Positions 21,300-32,482 of a stretch of DNA of 64,000 nt are shown one piece after another. A model generated the notes under the pieces. That model was not told the origin of the DNA. It worked only from the letters and a program-made list of their open reading frames with translations, and did no database searches. The number at the start of each line of letters is the position of its first letter. Position 1 is the stretch's first letter. This stretch comes from Serripes groenlandicus. Lineage: Eukaryota > Mollusca > Bivalvia > Cardiida > Cardiidae. Location of the stretch: NCBI GenBank assembly GCA_031761405.1, contig JASEVX010000035.1, positions 806,001 to 870,000 on the forward strand, written 5' to 3'. The translations under genes were made by a program, and so were the position numbers.

Positions 21300-21545
21300 A
21301 TCTCATTTAATTATAACCAAATTATTCACTGTGCGTATATAGGATTTTACTACACCGCGTAAAAGGTCGTTTAGAATTGACTAGAGACATTCTTAAAACA
21401 TTCTTGAGCAGGTACTCGTTTTTTGTCAAATGAAAACGCAACCCTGTAATATACAATCCCAATACTCGTCAATTACTGCTTTTCTATCATCATCAGATCT
21501 ACAAACGAGCAAACGCAGTTGAGGTCTGGTTTTAATGAGATAACC
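21300..21545. repeat. Dispersed repeat D
   Basis: Contains gattttactacaccgcgtaa, tagaattgactagagacat, tcaattactgcttttctatc and aggtctggttttaatgagat. Confidence 0.65.
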
Positions 21546-21574
21546 GCAATACAAGGCTGTACATAGACTAAAGG

Positions 21575-21810
21575 AATCGGCCGTAACCGAGTGGTTAGCG
21601 TCGGGGATTTGGATCCGGGCGTCCCGGGTTTGATCCCAAGTCTCGGCGGTCACGGTGACGTGCCCTTTGACAAGGCATATTCCATAGCCTAATACTCGTG
21701 TGTTCACCCAGCCAGAGATATTGAATATATGAACTATCGCCGTGGTATTAGTGATTGAAATAATATTGAAAACGGCGAAAATCCCAAATCAAACAAATAC
21801 ACATATATTA
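21575..21810 (+). repeat. tRNA-headed SINE
   Basis: The head reads ggccgtaaccgagtggttag (A-box-like) and ccgggtttgatcccaag (B-box-like). The body is ggtcacggtgacgtgccctt, and the tail aatattgaaaacggcgaaaa precedes caaatacac. Plus strand in gene B intron 1. It is the plus-strand form of the SINE at 5282-5512. Confidence 0.75.
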
Positions 21811-22074
21811 TATCCGATACGAACACACAATCTTAGAGGCCTTTCCCACTAAATCGTAACCAAAGACTTTACAAATGGTAGTAATGGCTTTCCCTCCTTG
21901 GTGCATGCTAAGGACTGAGAGGTTAACACATTGCCAAGTAGACTGATCCAAGTCCACATTATAAATATGTTGTTAAACATCTCGTAGGCCTACTGTTAGA
22001 ATATGTACATGTACATATCATTACTAATCATTTGTCCTTACAACTTACAGGTAAATGTGTTGAACATCATGGAC

Positions 22075-22342
22075 GCCAGAGAAATGTATCATCACCTTAC
22101 CACATTCAGACGCTTTCTGATGCCCCTGCAGCAGACGACTTTTGTAAACATTGTTGCAAAATGGGGGGAAAAAAGACTCACGATGAAAATTGTTCCTTTT
22201 ATTGGCATAGTTCCTTTTGCCACAATATTTTCAACTTTATTAGGTAATTCTTCATTCATTTAAAAAGACTTTACTTATTTTTACCTAGATGTTTTCAGAG
22301 TCGTCTCTTGCAAATTTATATCACGTGGGAAAGGGTTAATAA
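22075..22342. repeat. MITE-A inserted seven bases from a splice donor
   Basis: Runs from about ccagagaaatgtatcatcac through ctgcagcagacgacttttg and gtcgtctcttgcaaattta to cacgtgggaaagggttaa. The terminal TTAA lies within about 7 bases of the exon 1 donor of gene B (exon ends 22348). The left half is more eroded than the right. Confidence 0.75.
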
Positions 22343-22347
22343 TTTAC

Positions 22348-22478
22348 CTGACGACGCTTTGTACGTTTGGCTACACTGCTCTATAGGTGCGTTGTTCACG
22401 TGGTTAACACATAAGTACAACAAACAGCTAAAGATAAAACATCCATAACGTGTCATCAGCCTACGTTAAAACTATTAA
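22348..22478 (-). CDS. TNFR-like gene B, exon 1 (signal peptide; coding from 22456)
   Basis: ATG at 22456; the coding part is 109 nt (36 codons plus one base) to donor g|gtaaat. It encodes a signal peptide (MTRYGCFIFSCLLYLCVNHV) and the first receptor residues (APIEQCSQTYKASS). CSQTYKASS aligns with CSQWYISS of gene A. Upstream of the ATG, tttgtttcttttcag at 22479-22480 is a good acceptor, so this exon probably carries 22 bases of 5' UTR and a non-coding first exon lies further upstream. That exon and the promoter were not identified. Confidence 0.8.
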
Positions 22479-22479
22479 C

Positions 22480-24440
22480 TGAAAAGAAACAAATAAAGTT
22501 AAGATATGATTCCCCCCTTTCCCACATACAACACATCAGTAGCGTATGACTGTGATAGCTTTAGATATATCGAGGTACATTTATGGAAAATCGCTATAAG
22601 GGAAAGTTTAATTATTGAATAGAGTCGAACACATTGTCGTCTGTAGAAAAATCGTCTTAAAGCGTCAAGATGAACATTAAAATGTGAGGTCCGCACTTGT
22701 AGCATAAAATGAGCCCGTACATAAGAAAATATGGTTTGTGTGTACATCCACAGTCAAATCGAGATCTACGCTTTTCACAAATTACTTACACAAGCTTGTT
22801 AGAAGATTATGTCAACTTGTGTAGAATCTGATAAGACTGAACAGGTACACTTGATGAACTAATCCTAAACTGGTCAGAATTGCCAACTTGTAACTTTTCT
22901 CATGCAATGGCTCAAATGATGTTAGTTTCGCAGCATACCTGCATACATGTAGATTTACATATAGACGCTTTATTAAGTTTATATCTGTACATAAGCTATG
23001 CGAAAAAAAAAGCTAAATTGTTTCGCATGATAGTACTCTTAGTTGTTTTTTAAAATTCGCCTTGGAGATGCTTTGGGGAAGGCCAGGTGGTAACATTTCT
23101 GATGACAGCGATACAATACTAGTTACACATAGAGCGTCATATTCCTCAAACATTTTACGAAGATGCATTTATTGTCACACAAATGATGAAACCGTCGCAT
23201 GTAATATAGGTTTTTATAAAATGTATAAACAAAGGTGTCACATATCAAGCTAAGACTGCCCCACGTAATGTTGACTCAACTACATGGAATGACGATTCTG
23301 TCACATGTAATGATGTAACCGTCACATGTATTAGACATGCTGTCTCATGTATGAATGAACGTGTCACATATCAAGGTCAAACTATCACACGTAATGTCCA
23401 TCACATTAAATGACAATTGTATTACATATAATTACACGACGAATTTTGATGCAAAGCATCAAAGACGCCGAGCAGGATTTTGAAGCATGACTTAAAGGAA
23501 ACAGATGCAGTTCAGTACGTGTAAATAACGAGTAAACAGACAAGATGTAAATATTTCAAAAAAGAAAGCCAAATGTTCCTTTATTTTAAACAAGAAGACC
23601 AAGATGTACCTACATTGCTCACCTGGTTAACATAGCTTATGCTAAAGGGTTACCAAGAGCAGAAAGGGTCAGGTTTGACGTAGGTATAGACGTTATTTTA
23701 TGCTGCGATATATGTGATATTCAGCATTAGTCTTAAAATGTCAAGTTTAGTCCTAAAACCATATGGTTTACAGTTTGCTTAACATTGACTGCAACTATAA
23801 TGTGTCAAAGAAGCTGAACTTTCTTAATGTGTTACCAATAAACGGTTTAGAATCACATAGGAGCATAGATATAAACATATATGAAGGTGTTATGCCTCTG
23901 ATTATAAGTTAAGATGACACAAGCTTTGGAAGGAGAGAGGGAAGACTATTCTCTTTCTAGTTTAGCAGTAGTATGATAACAAAGATTGGAGTATATTAAC
24001 ACAACATACGAAGTTATTTGATTTTATAGCCATGTATTATAATGTTTTATGTGAGCTTTTAACCACTATCCTTTTAAGATTAAGCAGATGTAGCGAATTA
24101 TTAGAGTTCCTTGTTCGAATATGCCAATGGGATTAACTACCCGAGTCTAACGGTCGAATCAACAGATTCTTATAAAAAGGCAAATTCAGGGCCGTAAACC
24201 GAACAATTGAAAAAGCCTAGCCTAGGAGTTCGTCAGGGTCGTAAATCAAACTATTAAAAAAAGCGTAGCCTAGGAAGTTGGGGAAAAGTTATTAAATACA
24301 AATTAAATGTGTCTCAAGATTTGAAATAACGGTAGAAGACATACATATTTTGCATCTTTTTGTTTCTTAAAACAGTCAATACAATTTATTGATTCATTAA
24401 TGTTGCTTTTTTCGAACATATAATAGAGGTTTTCTTAACA
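22480..24440. other. Region upstream of gene B, no exon identified
   Basis: 22620-22690 holds a MITE-A scrap (gtcgaacacattgtcgtctg). 22790-22920 resembles inverted 5510-5640 (tgccaacttgtaacttttct, ctcatgcaatg). 23230-23430 is a weak repeat of cacatgtaatgatgtaaccg-like motifs. 24200-24280 is an imperfect 60-bp duplication around gcctagcctagga. A promoter and first non-coding exon of gene B should lie here or beyond but are not recognisable. Confidence 0.45.
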
Positions 24441-24639
24441 ATAATAATGTTGGATGCTCCCTTTTCGATTACGTCAACTCATGGTACAAAATTAAACATA
24501 TCCCATACGGACGTCGCGCTTTCACGCGGCGTCAATAAAACCGTTAACAGTATTAAAAGTGTCGATGCATGTATACATATAAGTGTCACACTTCAGGGTA
24601 GAACTATCACACGTTTTCAAATATATTCAAATATTAATG

Positions 24640-24705
24640 TTTCATTCCATTGTGTTTTAAAAGTCGTTTGCTTAAGATGTGTCGTACGTGGGAAAGGGTT
24701 GATTT
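24640..24705. repeat. Half of a MITE-A
   Basis: Only the right arm: ccattgtgttttaaaagtcg, tttgcttaag, and the terminus cgtgggaaagggttga. Confidence 0.6.
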
Positions 24706-24799
24706 GTTACTTCTTGTTAAACCCCAAAAGCTGTGGAATAAGAATCCATGTGCTATTTCCCTCGTCATTATTTAATAACAACAACAACGTTGTCGAACC

Positions 24800-25080
24800 G
24801 CGTCAACTCTGTCATTCCAGAGGTTGTGAGTTCGAAACCCAGCTCTGCGATCATTATGTCCGAAGTATGATAGAAGTCAATGCGACACGCGTCATTCGTC
24901 TCTGCCCGGTTGGCTAACAGCATATGCGGAAAAGCAGCCATTTGCTTGGAAAGACCGTTGAGTGCAGAACTGATGTTAGAAAGACAGGAAAGACATGTAA
25001 ATGTGATCTCAACTTGTAGCCGCGATATGACTGAACAAAACGTTGAAAACTGCGTTAACCCTCATTAAAGAAATAAATCA
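24800..25080 (+). repeat. SINE, second family
   Basis: B-box-like gttgtgagttcgaaacccag, then gtcaatgcgacacgcgtcat, gcttggaaagaccgttgag, gtgatctcaacttgtagccg, the tail acaaaacgttgaaaactgcg and an aaataaatcaataaataaat 3' end. The 5' part of the tRNA-like head is weak. Confidence 0.7.
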
Positions 25081-25414
25081 ATAAATAAATGTGCAGTCAT
25101 TAATTCATATTGGCACAAAGGGTATGTATGTATACATATATGACACCGTTTAAGAATTTGTGTATAACACTATATCGTATTGATATTAGATTTTGGCTCA
25201 AATTACCATTTACATGACCTCCCCTTCGCTTTATAACTTGCCAAAGATTGGCGTGTTAGCTTAAACATTTTGTTTTATTCAGTTAATATTTACACAAATA
25301 ACAGTACAATACTAGTAGGTTGAAATGGATTTGAATATTATAGCTTGATTAAAACAGCTCTAGATAACGGGCGTTTTGCATGTTCTAAAATCCTTTTTGT
25401 AACCCGATGATGTG

Positions 25415-25458
25415 GGTACTCAAAAGAATCGTCTCAATGAGACGATTCTTTGAGTACC
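25415..25458. repeat. Nearly perfect hairpin, 44 bp
   Basis: ggtactcaaaagaatcgtct meets its complement agacgattctttgagtacc across caatg with one unpaired base. No TIR family or flanking target duplication was recognised. Confidence 0.8.
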
Positions 25459-25654
25459 AGCAACATAGAGTTTGGTTGGATAAAGATATTTGTTGGGGGG
25501 AAATAGCTGTTCACTCCACCGTATCTAGTTCTCTGAACTGATGCTAATTCCTTTCCATGAGTTTACAGCTACAAAATGCAAAGACAATCAGTATATGATC
25601 TGCACAGTATGTTGAAAGATCGGCGTTTTTATTTGCATAATTAAAACTTAATTT

Positions 25655-26080
25655 CAACTTAAGCACACACATCTCTTTGGTGATTTATACACGCATACAT
25701 GCATAAATGGTTAAACCAAATACAATAATGTGGAAATAGTTATCTGACTTGATTTATAAATTAAGTCGGGTATGTGACACTTTATATATATCAACGCACT
25801 ACAAAAACAGATACAAAGTACATACATCTCTTTGTTCATATACACAAATATACATGTACATGCATAAATGGTTAAACCAAATATAATAATGTGGAAATAG
25901 TTATCTGACTTGATTTATAAATTAAGTCGGGTATGTGACACTTTATATATATCAACGCACTACAAAAACAGATACAAAGTACATACATCTCATTGTTCAT
26001 ATGCACAAATATACATGTACATGCATAAATGGTTAAACCAAATAAGATAATGATAAATAGTTATCTGACCTGATTTATAC
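25655..26080. repeat. Tandem repeat, unit about 172 bp, about 2.4 copies
   Basis: Unit landmarks tgcataaatggttaaaccaa, gtggaaatagttatctgac, attaagtcgggtatgtgaca and cgcactacaaaaacagatac recur every 170-175 bases. The first two units are almost identical; the third is truncated. Confidence 0.9.
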
Positions 26081-26284
26081 GCCTATTTTCGGTGTGTGAT
26101 CATTTGGTGGATTCCCAAATATATCAACGCAATACATAGAGATAGACAAACATTTAACACTTATTCTGCTTTGCGAAACTTTAGACAGTATTCACTATCC
26201 TTTTAACACACATCACACTGTAGACTAAAACATTCCTGCACGTTCTTAAATTCAATTTTGACATTAACAACTACATGTATACCG

Positions 26285-26425
26285 TGTGCCCCAGCATATG
26301 TTACTCAGGCCTTCGTGTTAGATTCCCGGCTCGATCACCAATTTCATCCGATAATTGACAAAAGTCAATCGAACATTAATTAACGTAGTTCGTCTTCGAA
26401 CTATAAACACACTCCTGTCTCTTAT
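26285..26425 (+). repeat. SINE fragment
   Basis: Has gttagattcccggctcgatc and aattgacaaaagtcaatcga, as in the SINE heads nearby; the tail is missing. Confidence 0.45.
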
Positions 26426-27159
26426 AGTATCACAATACACTGCCTAATGACAACACCTGTTTACTCTTCCTTATCTAGTCATCGACTCGTTTACCGAATA
26501 TTCTCGAAAACTTATACGGACCGTTTACAAAAGAAGACACACACACCTATGTTAAGTCCAACATTCCTGTCTCTTATCACAATATACTACCTAATGGGAT
26601 TGTCCTTAGTATCAAGGTATAACTTTTATTGTTAATTTCGCGATATTTAATTGTATATATGATATATATATATATGAATTATTGGTTATTGTATAAATGT
26701 ACACTGCCTAACCGACCCGTTTGTCGAGCTTATCACAACCAATGAAATAGAATACTAATCTCTATTTTTAAATGAAAGAATGACTATAGAATTCTTAGAA
26801 TTCCATTTACATCTATATATAGGTTACAATATATAGATTACATCACGTGAATATTACCCTTTTTAGATATATTATTAAATGATTGATTAGTTTAAATTGA
26901 TTTTTATTTTACAACAATTGCGAAACAAGCTTTCAGCTTATATTAATAAAGTTCGATTCCTGCTTCCTGGAGACCAGTATACTAGCGCCCTTTGTGTGGA
27001 AAAATCCAAAAGGCAGAACCCAACCGTCGAGGGATTCGAACCTGAAACGATTGATTGGTTAGACTCTTGCGATATTTTCAATTGTATTTCAATTTCTGTT
27101 TGTTTACCAAGGAGGCCAATTCACATGACCACGTGTTTTCTGACACACATAATCTACCG

Positions 27160-27410
27160 TCTTGGTGGTGTAGTGGTAGAGCGTCCGTCTCTTGTGGGTT
27201 CGATCCCCGGCTGGGTCATACCAAATACTTTAAACATGGTAGTTAATGCTGCCCTCCTTGTCGCTCAGGGTTGCCGGGTTAGGATTACGACTGACTTGAG
27301 TCTGGATAAATGGATAAAAGTAGTACTGGTAACTTACCCAGGAAACGCCGTGATATAACTGAACAGTTGTTAAAAGCGGCGTAAAACACCACAACAATCA
27401 ATCATCCCCA
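27160..27410 (+). repeat. tRNA-headed SINE, head with a small deletion
   Basis: tggtggtgtagtggtagagc (A box), gtgggttcgatccccggctg (B box), ataccaaatactttaaaca, actggtaacttacccaggaa, cgccgtgatataactgaaca and a caatcaatca tail. Compared with 29760-30012 the head lacks the bases just before the B box. Confidence 0.8.
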
Positions 27411-27549
27411 CATAATCTGTCAGACAATGGTGCTAGTGACTCTACCTTATCGATTGTATGAATTAATAAATGATCAAGGACCGTATTCAACAACCCGTCT
27501 AAAGAAGTTTTTAGAACTGAATCTTAATTATCGTACTCAATTGGGACGG

Positions 27550-28020
27550 GTTTAACCATTTCCCATATACAACATTTTTAGAACAGACGACTTTGATAAC
27601 ATCAGGACACAAATGTGAAAACTCCCTTTAAGAAAATAGTATTACTTTATCCAGCTGAAAACATTGTGGCAAAAGGAGAAATTTCCCGTTATGTTTTTAA
27701 AAGTCGCCTGGTGCAGAGGCGTCAGAAAGCGTCTGTATGTGGGAAAATGGTTGTGCATACGATGAGTTCTCTTGACCCGACTAGACTTATTGCACATTTC
27801 AGTTTTACCCTTTTTAAACCCCCCTTTCCCACATAAAATGAAACCATTGCAGACAACTTTGAAAACATCTAGTAAAAAATGGAAACCCGGTTTTATATGA
27901 CAAAGCAATTATTGAATAATAATGAGCAATTGCTCCTATTGCCACAATGTTTTCAATAATTATCTGCTGCAGAGAGGACAGAAAGCGTATGTATGTGGAA
28001 AAGGGTTTAGTACAACGTTT
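27550..28020. repeat. Two MITE-A copies in unit 1
   Basis: 27550-27760 (ggtttaaccatttcccatat ... gaaaatggttgt) and 27820-28020 (cccctttcccacataaaatg ... tgtggaaaagggttta). Confidence 0.75.
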
Positions 28021-28229
28021 TCATTTCACTGATATTTATAGCCATGTAAACAGAGAAACGATTATAAAAAATGCAACTGTTAGAACGACTTTAAACACCC
28101 TCGGTACCCAGGCTATCCATAAAATAATTGGACTAACCCGCCCGAATATACAAAATAATGATGCAAATGACCTGCGTTGCTCTGTATTACATACATTTAC
28201 CATTGGATTACAGATCCAAACATAAGGGT

Positions 28230-28345
28230 ACCGCTGTAGATTCAATACAGTTACCGATGCTGTTGGTAAGTGTCTCCTGATCCAAAAAGCTGTGTTCCTT
28301 TGTAGATTCAATACAGTTACATGTAACCGTACTGTCGGTAGGTAT
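28230..28345. repeat. Short tandem duplication of about 75 bp
   Basis: tgtagattcaatacagttac occurs twice, each time followed by a tgtcggtagg- or tgttggtaag-type stretch and a tcctga block. Confidence 0.65.
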
Positions 28346-28459
28346 ATCCTGACACAATAGCAATTAGGTCGTAAGATATCGCCGCAACCATAAGCGCCAT
28401 TTATAGAGTCTGATATACCAGAAATTGAACCCTGGTCTCCCGCTGTTTGGGTGGACTAA

Positions 28460-28720
28460 TTATTCTGCCTCCTTTTGCGTACTTGATGTTGAAAAACTGG
28501 GTACCTGTACCTGTGCTTGGTCACATGCTATCACATAGCTACGTGATCTATCTTGGTATACCAACTGATAAGACGTATTGCACAATAGTACAAGCAGAGT
28601 ATAAACAACAAATGTCACCCTAGTATAATATTGGTTTGACATGATAATCATAATCATAGGAGATACGCGTTTTCGGGTTATTAAAACCTCCTGAAGTTTA
28701 ATGTCAGAATAGAGTGCCAA
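28460..28720 (-). other. Possible signal-peptide-like exon, unassigned
   Basis: An open minus-strand frame includes SNQYYTRVTFVVYTLLVLLC, which looks like a secretion signal, and then CDQAQ before tandem donor-like caggta motifs. It resembles gene B exon 1 in layout only, not in sequence. No second exon was found and no repeat explains it. It could equally be chance. Confidence 0.15.
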
Positions 28721-29759
28721 TATATATAATTATGGATATTCATAAAAGTAAGGTCAGTCCACCAACTTGATTTCTTGCTTTTCCAGCAACGCTGGATCTT
28801 ATCATTTATTTACGTCCCTGGTTTTTCATAAATATTTACATAAAGATGTCAAAACCCTGTTTTAAATTATAGTCGTTAACAAAACTCAAAAGTGAAAAGA
28901 AAATTCAATAATATCACAAATTAAATTGATTTATAAATTGGTCGACGGAAATTTCCGAACACCTATACGGACAATCACGAAGACCGCACCTACCTATTTT
29001 CGATAGATCCCATGTACACATTCCTATCTCCGCCGTTCATCAATTATCACAGTACACTATCTCTTGAGGTTGGTCCTAATATTATGATCATTTTCGCCAT
29101 ATTTAATTGTCTGTATGATGTATGAATATTTGATAATTGTATAAATGTACACTAGTTAACTGAACTGTTTGTCAATGTAACACCTATCCCAACTAATCTA
29201 ACACATAGGTAAGATCTATTTTTATATACCCGAGAACGAATTCTTGGTATTCCATGTATATTTATAGAATATTAAACATTACGTATTACACAATACAATA
29301 GATTATTTTTTCATCAACGGTCATTATGAGATATATTACAACTTCTCTACTTTAAGAAAATTGTGGGAAATGAATGAAAAACAACCATCTGATCCTGCCG
29401 CTAGAAACAGTCATTATTTAACGATCGACATATAATCGATGATTCAGTTTTCAAGGTAAGATAATCTATAATATTAAATTATTTATTAGTTTAAATCTAT
29501 TTCATTTTACATTAATTGTGAAACCAGCTTTCAGCTTAAATTAAGGAGAACTAACCAGTGCCTCGCGCCCTTTGTGTGGGAAAATATTAAGGGCAGAACC
29601 CGCTCATCACGGGATTCGAAATCGAATTGATTGATTGGATTCTTGCGCCATTTTCAATAATATTTCAGTTTATATATCAAGGAGGCCAATTCAATTAATC
29701 TTGTTTCCTTGCTCCCTCACATCAGATCTCCACATACTAGTATAGCTTCTTTCCTACAT

Positions 29760-30012
29760 AATCGACCGCGTCGGTGGTGTAGGTGTAGAGCGTCACCCTC
29801 CGTAGAGGGAGGTCGAGGATTCGATCCCCGGCTCGATCATACCAAATACTTTAAACATAGTAGTAATGGCTGCCATCATTGACGCTCAGTGTAGCGGGGT
29901 TAGCTTTAAGACTGATTAGCTGGTGTGAGGATAAATTGACCAGTAGTACTGGTAAGTTACCAAGGAAATGCCGTGATATAACTGAAAAATTGTTTAAAGC
30001 TGCGTAACAATC
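29760..30012 (+). repeat. tRNA-headed SINE, full head
   Basis: Head tcggtggtgtaggtgtagag and gaggattcgatccccggctc; body catrccaaatactttaaaca, ggcwgccatcattgacgctc; tail ccgtgatataactgaaaaat and aaagctgcgtaacaatcaaa. It sits at the same relative position as the SINE at 27160, so it predates the duplication. Confidence 0.8.
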
Positions 30013-30164
30013 AAACATCCCAACATAATCTGTCAGACAATGACGCTAGTAACTCTACCTTATCGATTGTATGAATTAATAAATGAGCAAGGCCCGTATT
30101 CAACAACCCGTCTAAATATGTTTTTAGAACTGAATATTATTATCGTACTCAATTTGGACGGGTT

Positions 30165-30650
30165 TAACCCTTTCCCGTATACAACATTTTTGGAACAGAC
30201 GACTTTGATAACATCAGGACACAAATGTGAAAACTCTCTGTAAATGAAAATGGTATTACTTAATCAAGCTGAAAACACTGTGGCAAAAGGAGAAATTTCA
30301 CGTTTTGAGCAATTTCTTCTTTAGTCCCATTGTTTTTAAAAGTCGTCTGCTGAAGAGGCGTCAGAAAGCGTCTGTATGTGGGAAAAGGGTTAAATGCGTT
30401 TGTGCATACGACGAGTTCTCGTGACCCGACTAGACCTATTGCACATTCCTTAAACCCCCCTTTCCAACTTAAATGAAACCATTGTAGATAACTTTGAAAA
30501 CATCTAGTAAAAAAAGGAAACTCGTTTTTATATGATAAAGGAATTATTGAATAATAATGAGCAATTGCTCCTATTGCCACAATGTTTTCAATAGTTATCT
30601 GCTGCAGAGTGGTTAGAAAGCGTCTGTTTGTGGAAAATGGTTTATTTAGT
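30165..30650. repeat. Two MITE-A copies in unit 2
   Basis: 30165-30400 shows both termini: tttaaccctttcccgtatac on the left and gtatgtgggaaaagggttaa on the right. The second copy (30455-30650) is eroded at its right end. Confidence 0.8.
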
Positions 30651-30737
30651 ACAACGTTTTCATTTCACTGATATTTATAGCCATCTAAACAGAAAAACGA
30701 TTATAAAAAATGCAACTGTTAGAACGACTTTAAACAT

Positions 30738-30804
30738 CCTCGGTACCCAGGCTATTCATAAAATATATCATATATTTTATGAATAACCTGGGTACCGAGG
30801 ATGA
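30738..30804. repeat. Hairpin at the end of duplication unit 2
   Basis: catcctcggtacccaggcta, then ttcataaaatata, then the complement (tatattttatgaataacctg, ggtaccgaggatg). The stem is about 33 bp with one mismatch and essentially no loop. Past the stem the two sides diverge. Confidence 0.85.
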
Positions 30805-30999
30805 ACTTAAAACTACCATTGCGAATATTGTAAAGAAAGATCAGCCTTCTCATTCGTACAGTCTGATATCGGTCTTCATTGTTCGCGCATTATTTATGAA
30901 TATTTCTTTACAAACGAGAACGCATGTATCGTCTTCCTACAGGTTAAAAAGGGACAGGTCAACAGCATGATCTATGTTATCTGAAAATGAAAACAAGAG

Positions 31000-31793
31000 G
31001 GCCATGAGGCCCCGGAATCACTCATCTGAGAATGGACTATTTAATACTTAACTCTTTCAGCGCCAATGGCAATATCATCAAGACAAACATTCTGACAAAG
31101 TTTCAAGCTGCTCAAGTAAAAAAAATGATCTCTATAGTGTTAACAAGATATTTCTACAATATGGCCCTGGTGACCTAGTTTTGGATCTGACCAAACCCAT
31201 ATTCGAAGTTAGCCTAGATATCATCAAGACAAATATTCTGACAAAGTTTCAACTTGCTCAACCAAAAATGTGGCTTTCAGAGTGTTAACCAGATTTTCCT
31301 TAAATATAGCATAGTGACCTTGTTTTTGACATGACATGACCTATATTCGAACTTGGCATATATGTCACTAATTCAAACATTCTGACAAGGTTTCAACATG
31401 CTCAAAATGTGGCTTCCAGAGTGTTAACAAAATGCTCCTTAAATTTGGCCTAGTGACCTAGTTTTTGGTAATCGGACATAACCAATATTCTAACTTGGCC
31501 TAGATATCATCAAGACAAACTTTCTGACAAAGTTTCAACATGCTCAAGTTTAAATTGCTGCTTCCAGAGTGTTAACAATATTTTCCTTCGATTTAGCCTA
31601 ATGACCTAGTTTTTGACCGGACATGACCCAGTTTCGAACTTGGTCTAGATGTGATGAAGATATATGATCTGATAAACATTCATGAAGATTGGATGCAAAA
31701 TATTGCCTCTAGATGGTTAACAAACAAATGTTGACGGCAAACGACGAACGACGGACAAAAGGCAATCTCAAAAACTCACCTTGAGCTAAAAAT
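31000..31793 (-). mobile_element. Helentron-like element, tagctc family (left-arm copy)
   Basis: Minus strand. The 3' hairpin is at the low-coordinate end (agagggccatgaggccc) and the 5' end at ctcaccttgagctaaaaata. The core has about six diverged units with agtgttaacaa, caaagtttcaacttgctcaa and gatatcatcaagacaaac. Confidence 0.75.
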
Positions 31794-31904
31794 ATATGAT
31801 CAGAATACTGGAAAGGCTGTAAACGTTTACCTGATGTGATATTTAAGGGTCGTCTCCTTTGAAACTGTCTTGAGAAACGTTTCATTTCTTGAACACTGGA
31901 AGTG

Positions 31905-32482
31905 CGTTTAAAGGGCCTGTCACACCTAGCCGATTTGGCTCGCCTGAGCTATAACGGAGCACAAATTCAGCGCTTTTCGGGGATCGGTACTAGTTCGGTA
32001 CTAGTTCGGCAGCGCAACGGTATCTCATCGCTCAAAACGGTAGTATATCGTCAGGACATTTTCAGAACATCGTCGAGAAAATTAGCAACTGCAGTCGACG
32101 GTATAGATTTTTGAACATGCTGAACAATTTCTGCCGTTGCGCTGTCAGAGCGAGCAACGGAAGTACAACGGCAGTACTCCGGTATGGCTTCGTTAATATC
32201 GATAGAGCACCGGTAGTGCCAAGTAATAAATCGGCGGCTCTCTGGTGACATCGATGTGTACTGTAATTATACAGATGTGATACTGTAGTCCTGCCGATGT
32301 ACTAACGATGTACTACCGTTCTTAGCGATGTGATACAGCACTACATCGGTATTGCTACAGCCAATTGTGATTGTTCAAGTACTTTCTCGATGGAGCTCCG
32401 CCGATTTTCTGGCCGTTGTTAATTTTGTGCTCCGGTTTAGTCCCGGCGAGGTACATCGTTAGTGTGTGACAGAGCCTTAAGA
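31905..32482. repeat. Harbinger-like MITE with TAA flanks
   Basis: taa|agggcctgtcacacctagc on the left and gtgtgtgacagagcct|taa on the right. The neighbouring duplicate segment (32832-33140) lacks it: ctggaagtacgatttttgat versus ctggaagtgcgtttaaaggg. The inside is symmetrical and GC-richer than its surroundings. Confidence 0.8.

Larger units (their letters stand above)
26430..28170. repeat. Diverged direct duplication, unit 1
   Basis: Matches 28920-30771 in order: tatacggac near the start, gtataaatgtacact, gcgaaacaagctttcagct, a SINE, tctaccttatcgattgtatg, two MITE-A copies, and ccctcggtacccaggctat. Divergence is clearly higher than in the 2.4-kb duplication at 3.6-8.4 kb. Confidence 0.85.
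28920..30771. repeat. Diverged direct duplication, unit 2
   Basis: Counterpart of 26430-28170. It stops exactly where sequence folds back on itself at 30771, whereas unit 1 runs on past the same point. Confidence 0.85.

Noticed and set aside
24447..24917. Longest simple plus-strand frame outside the retroelements (156 codons)
   Set aside because: It runs through half a MITE-A and into a SINE, and has no domain or splice context; a chance frame.
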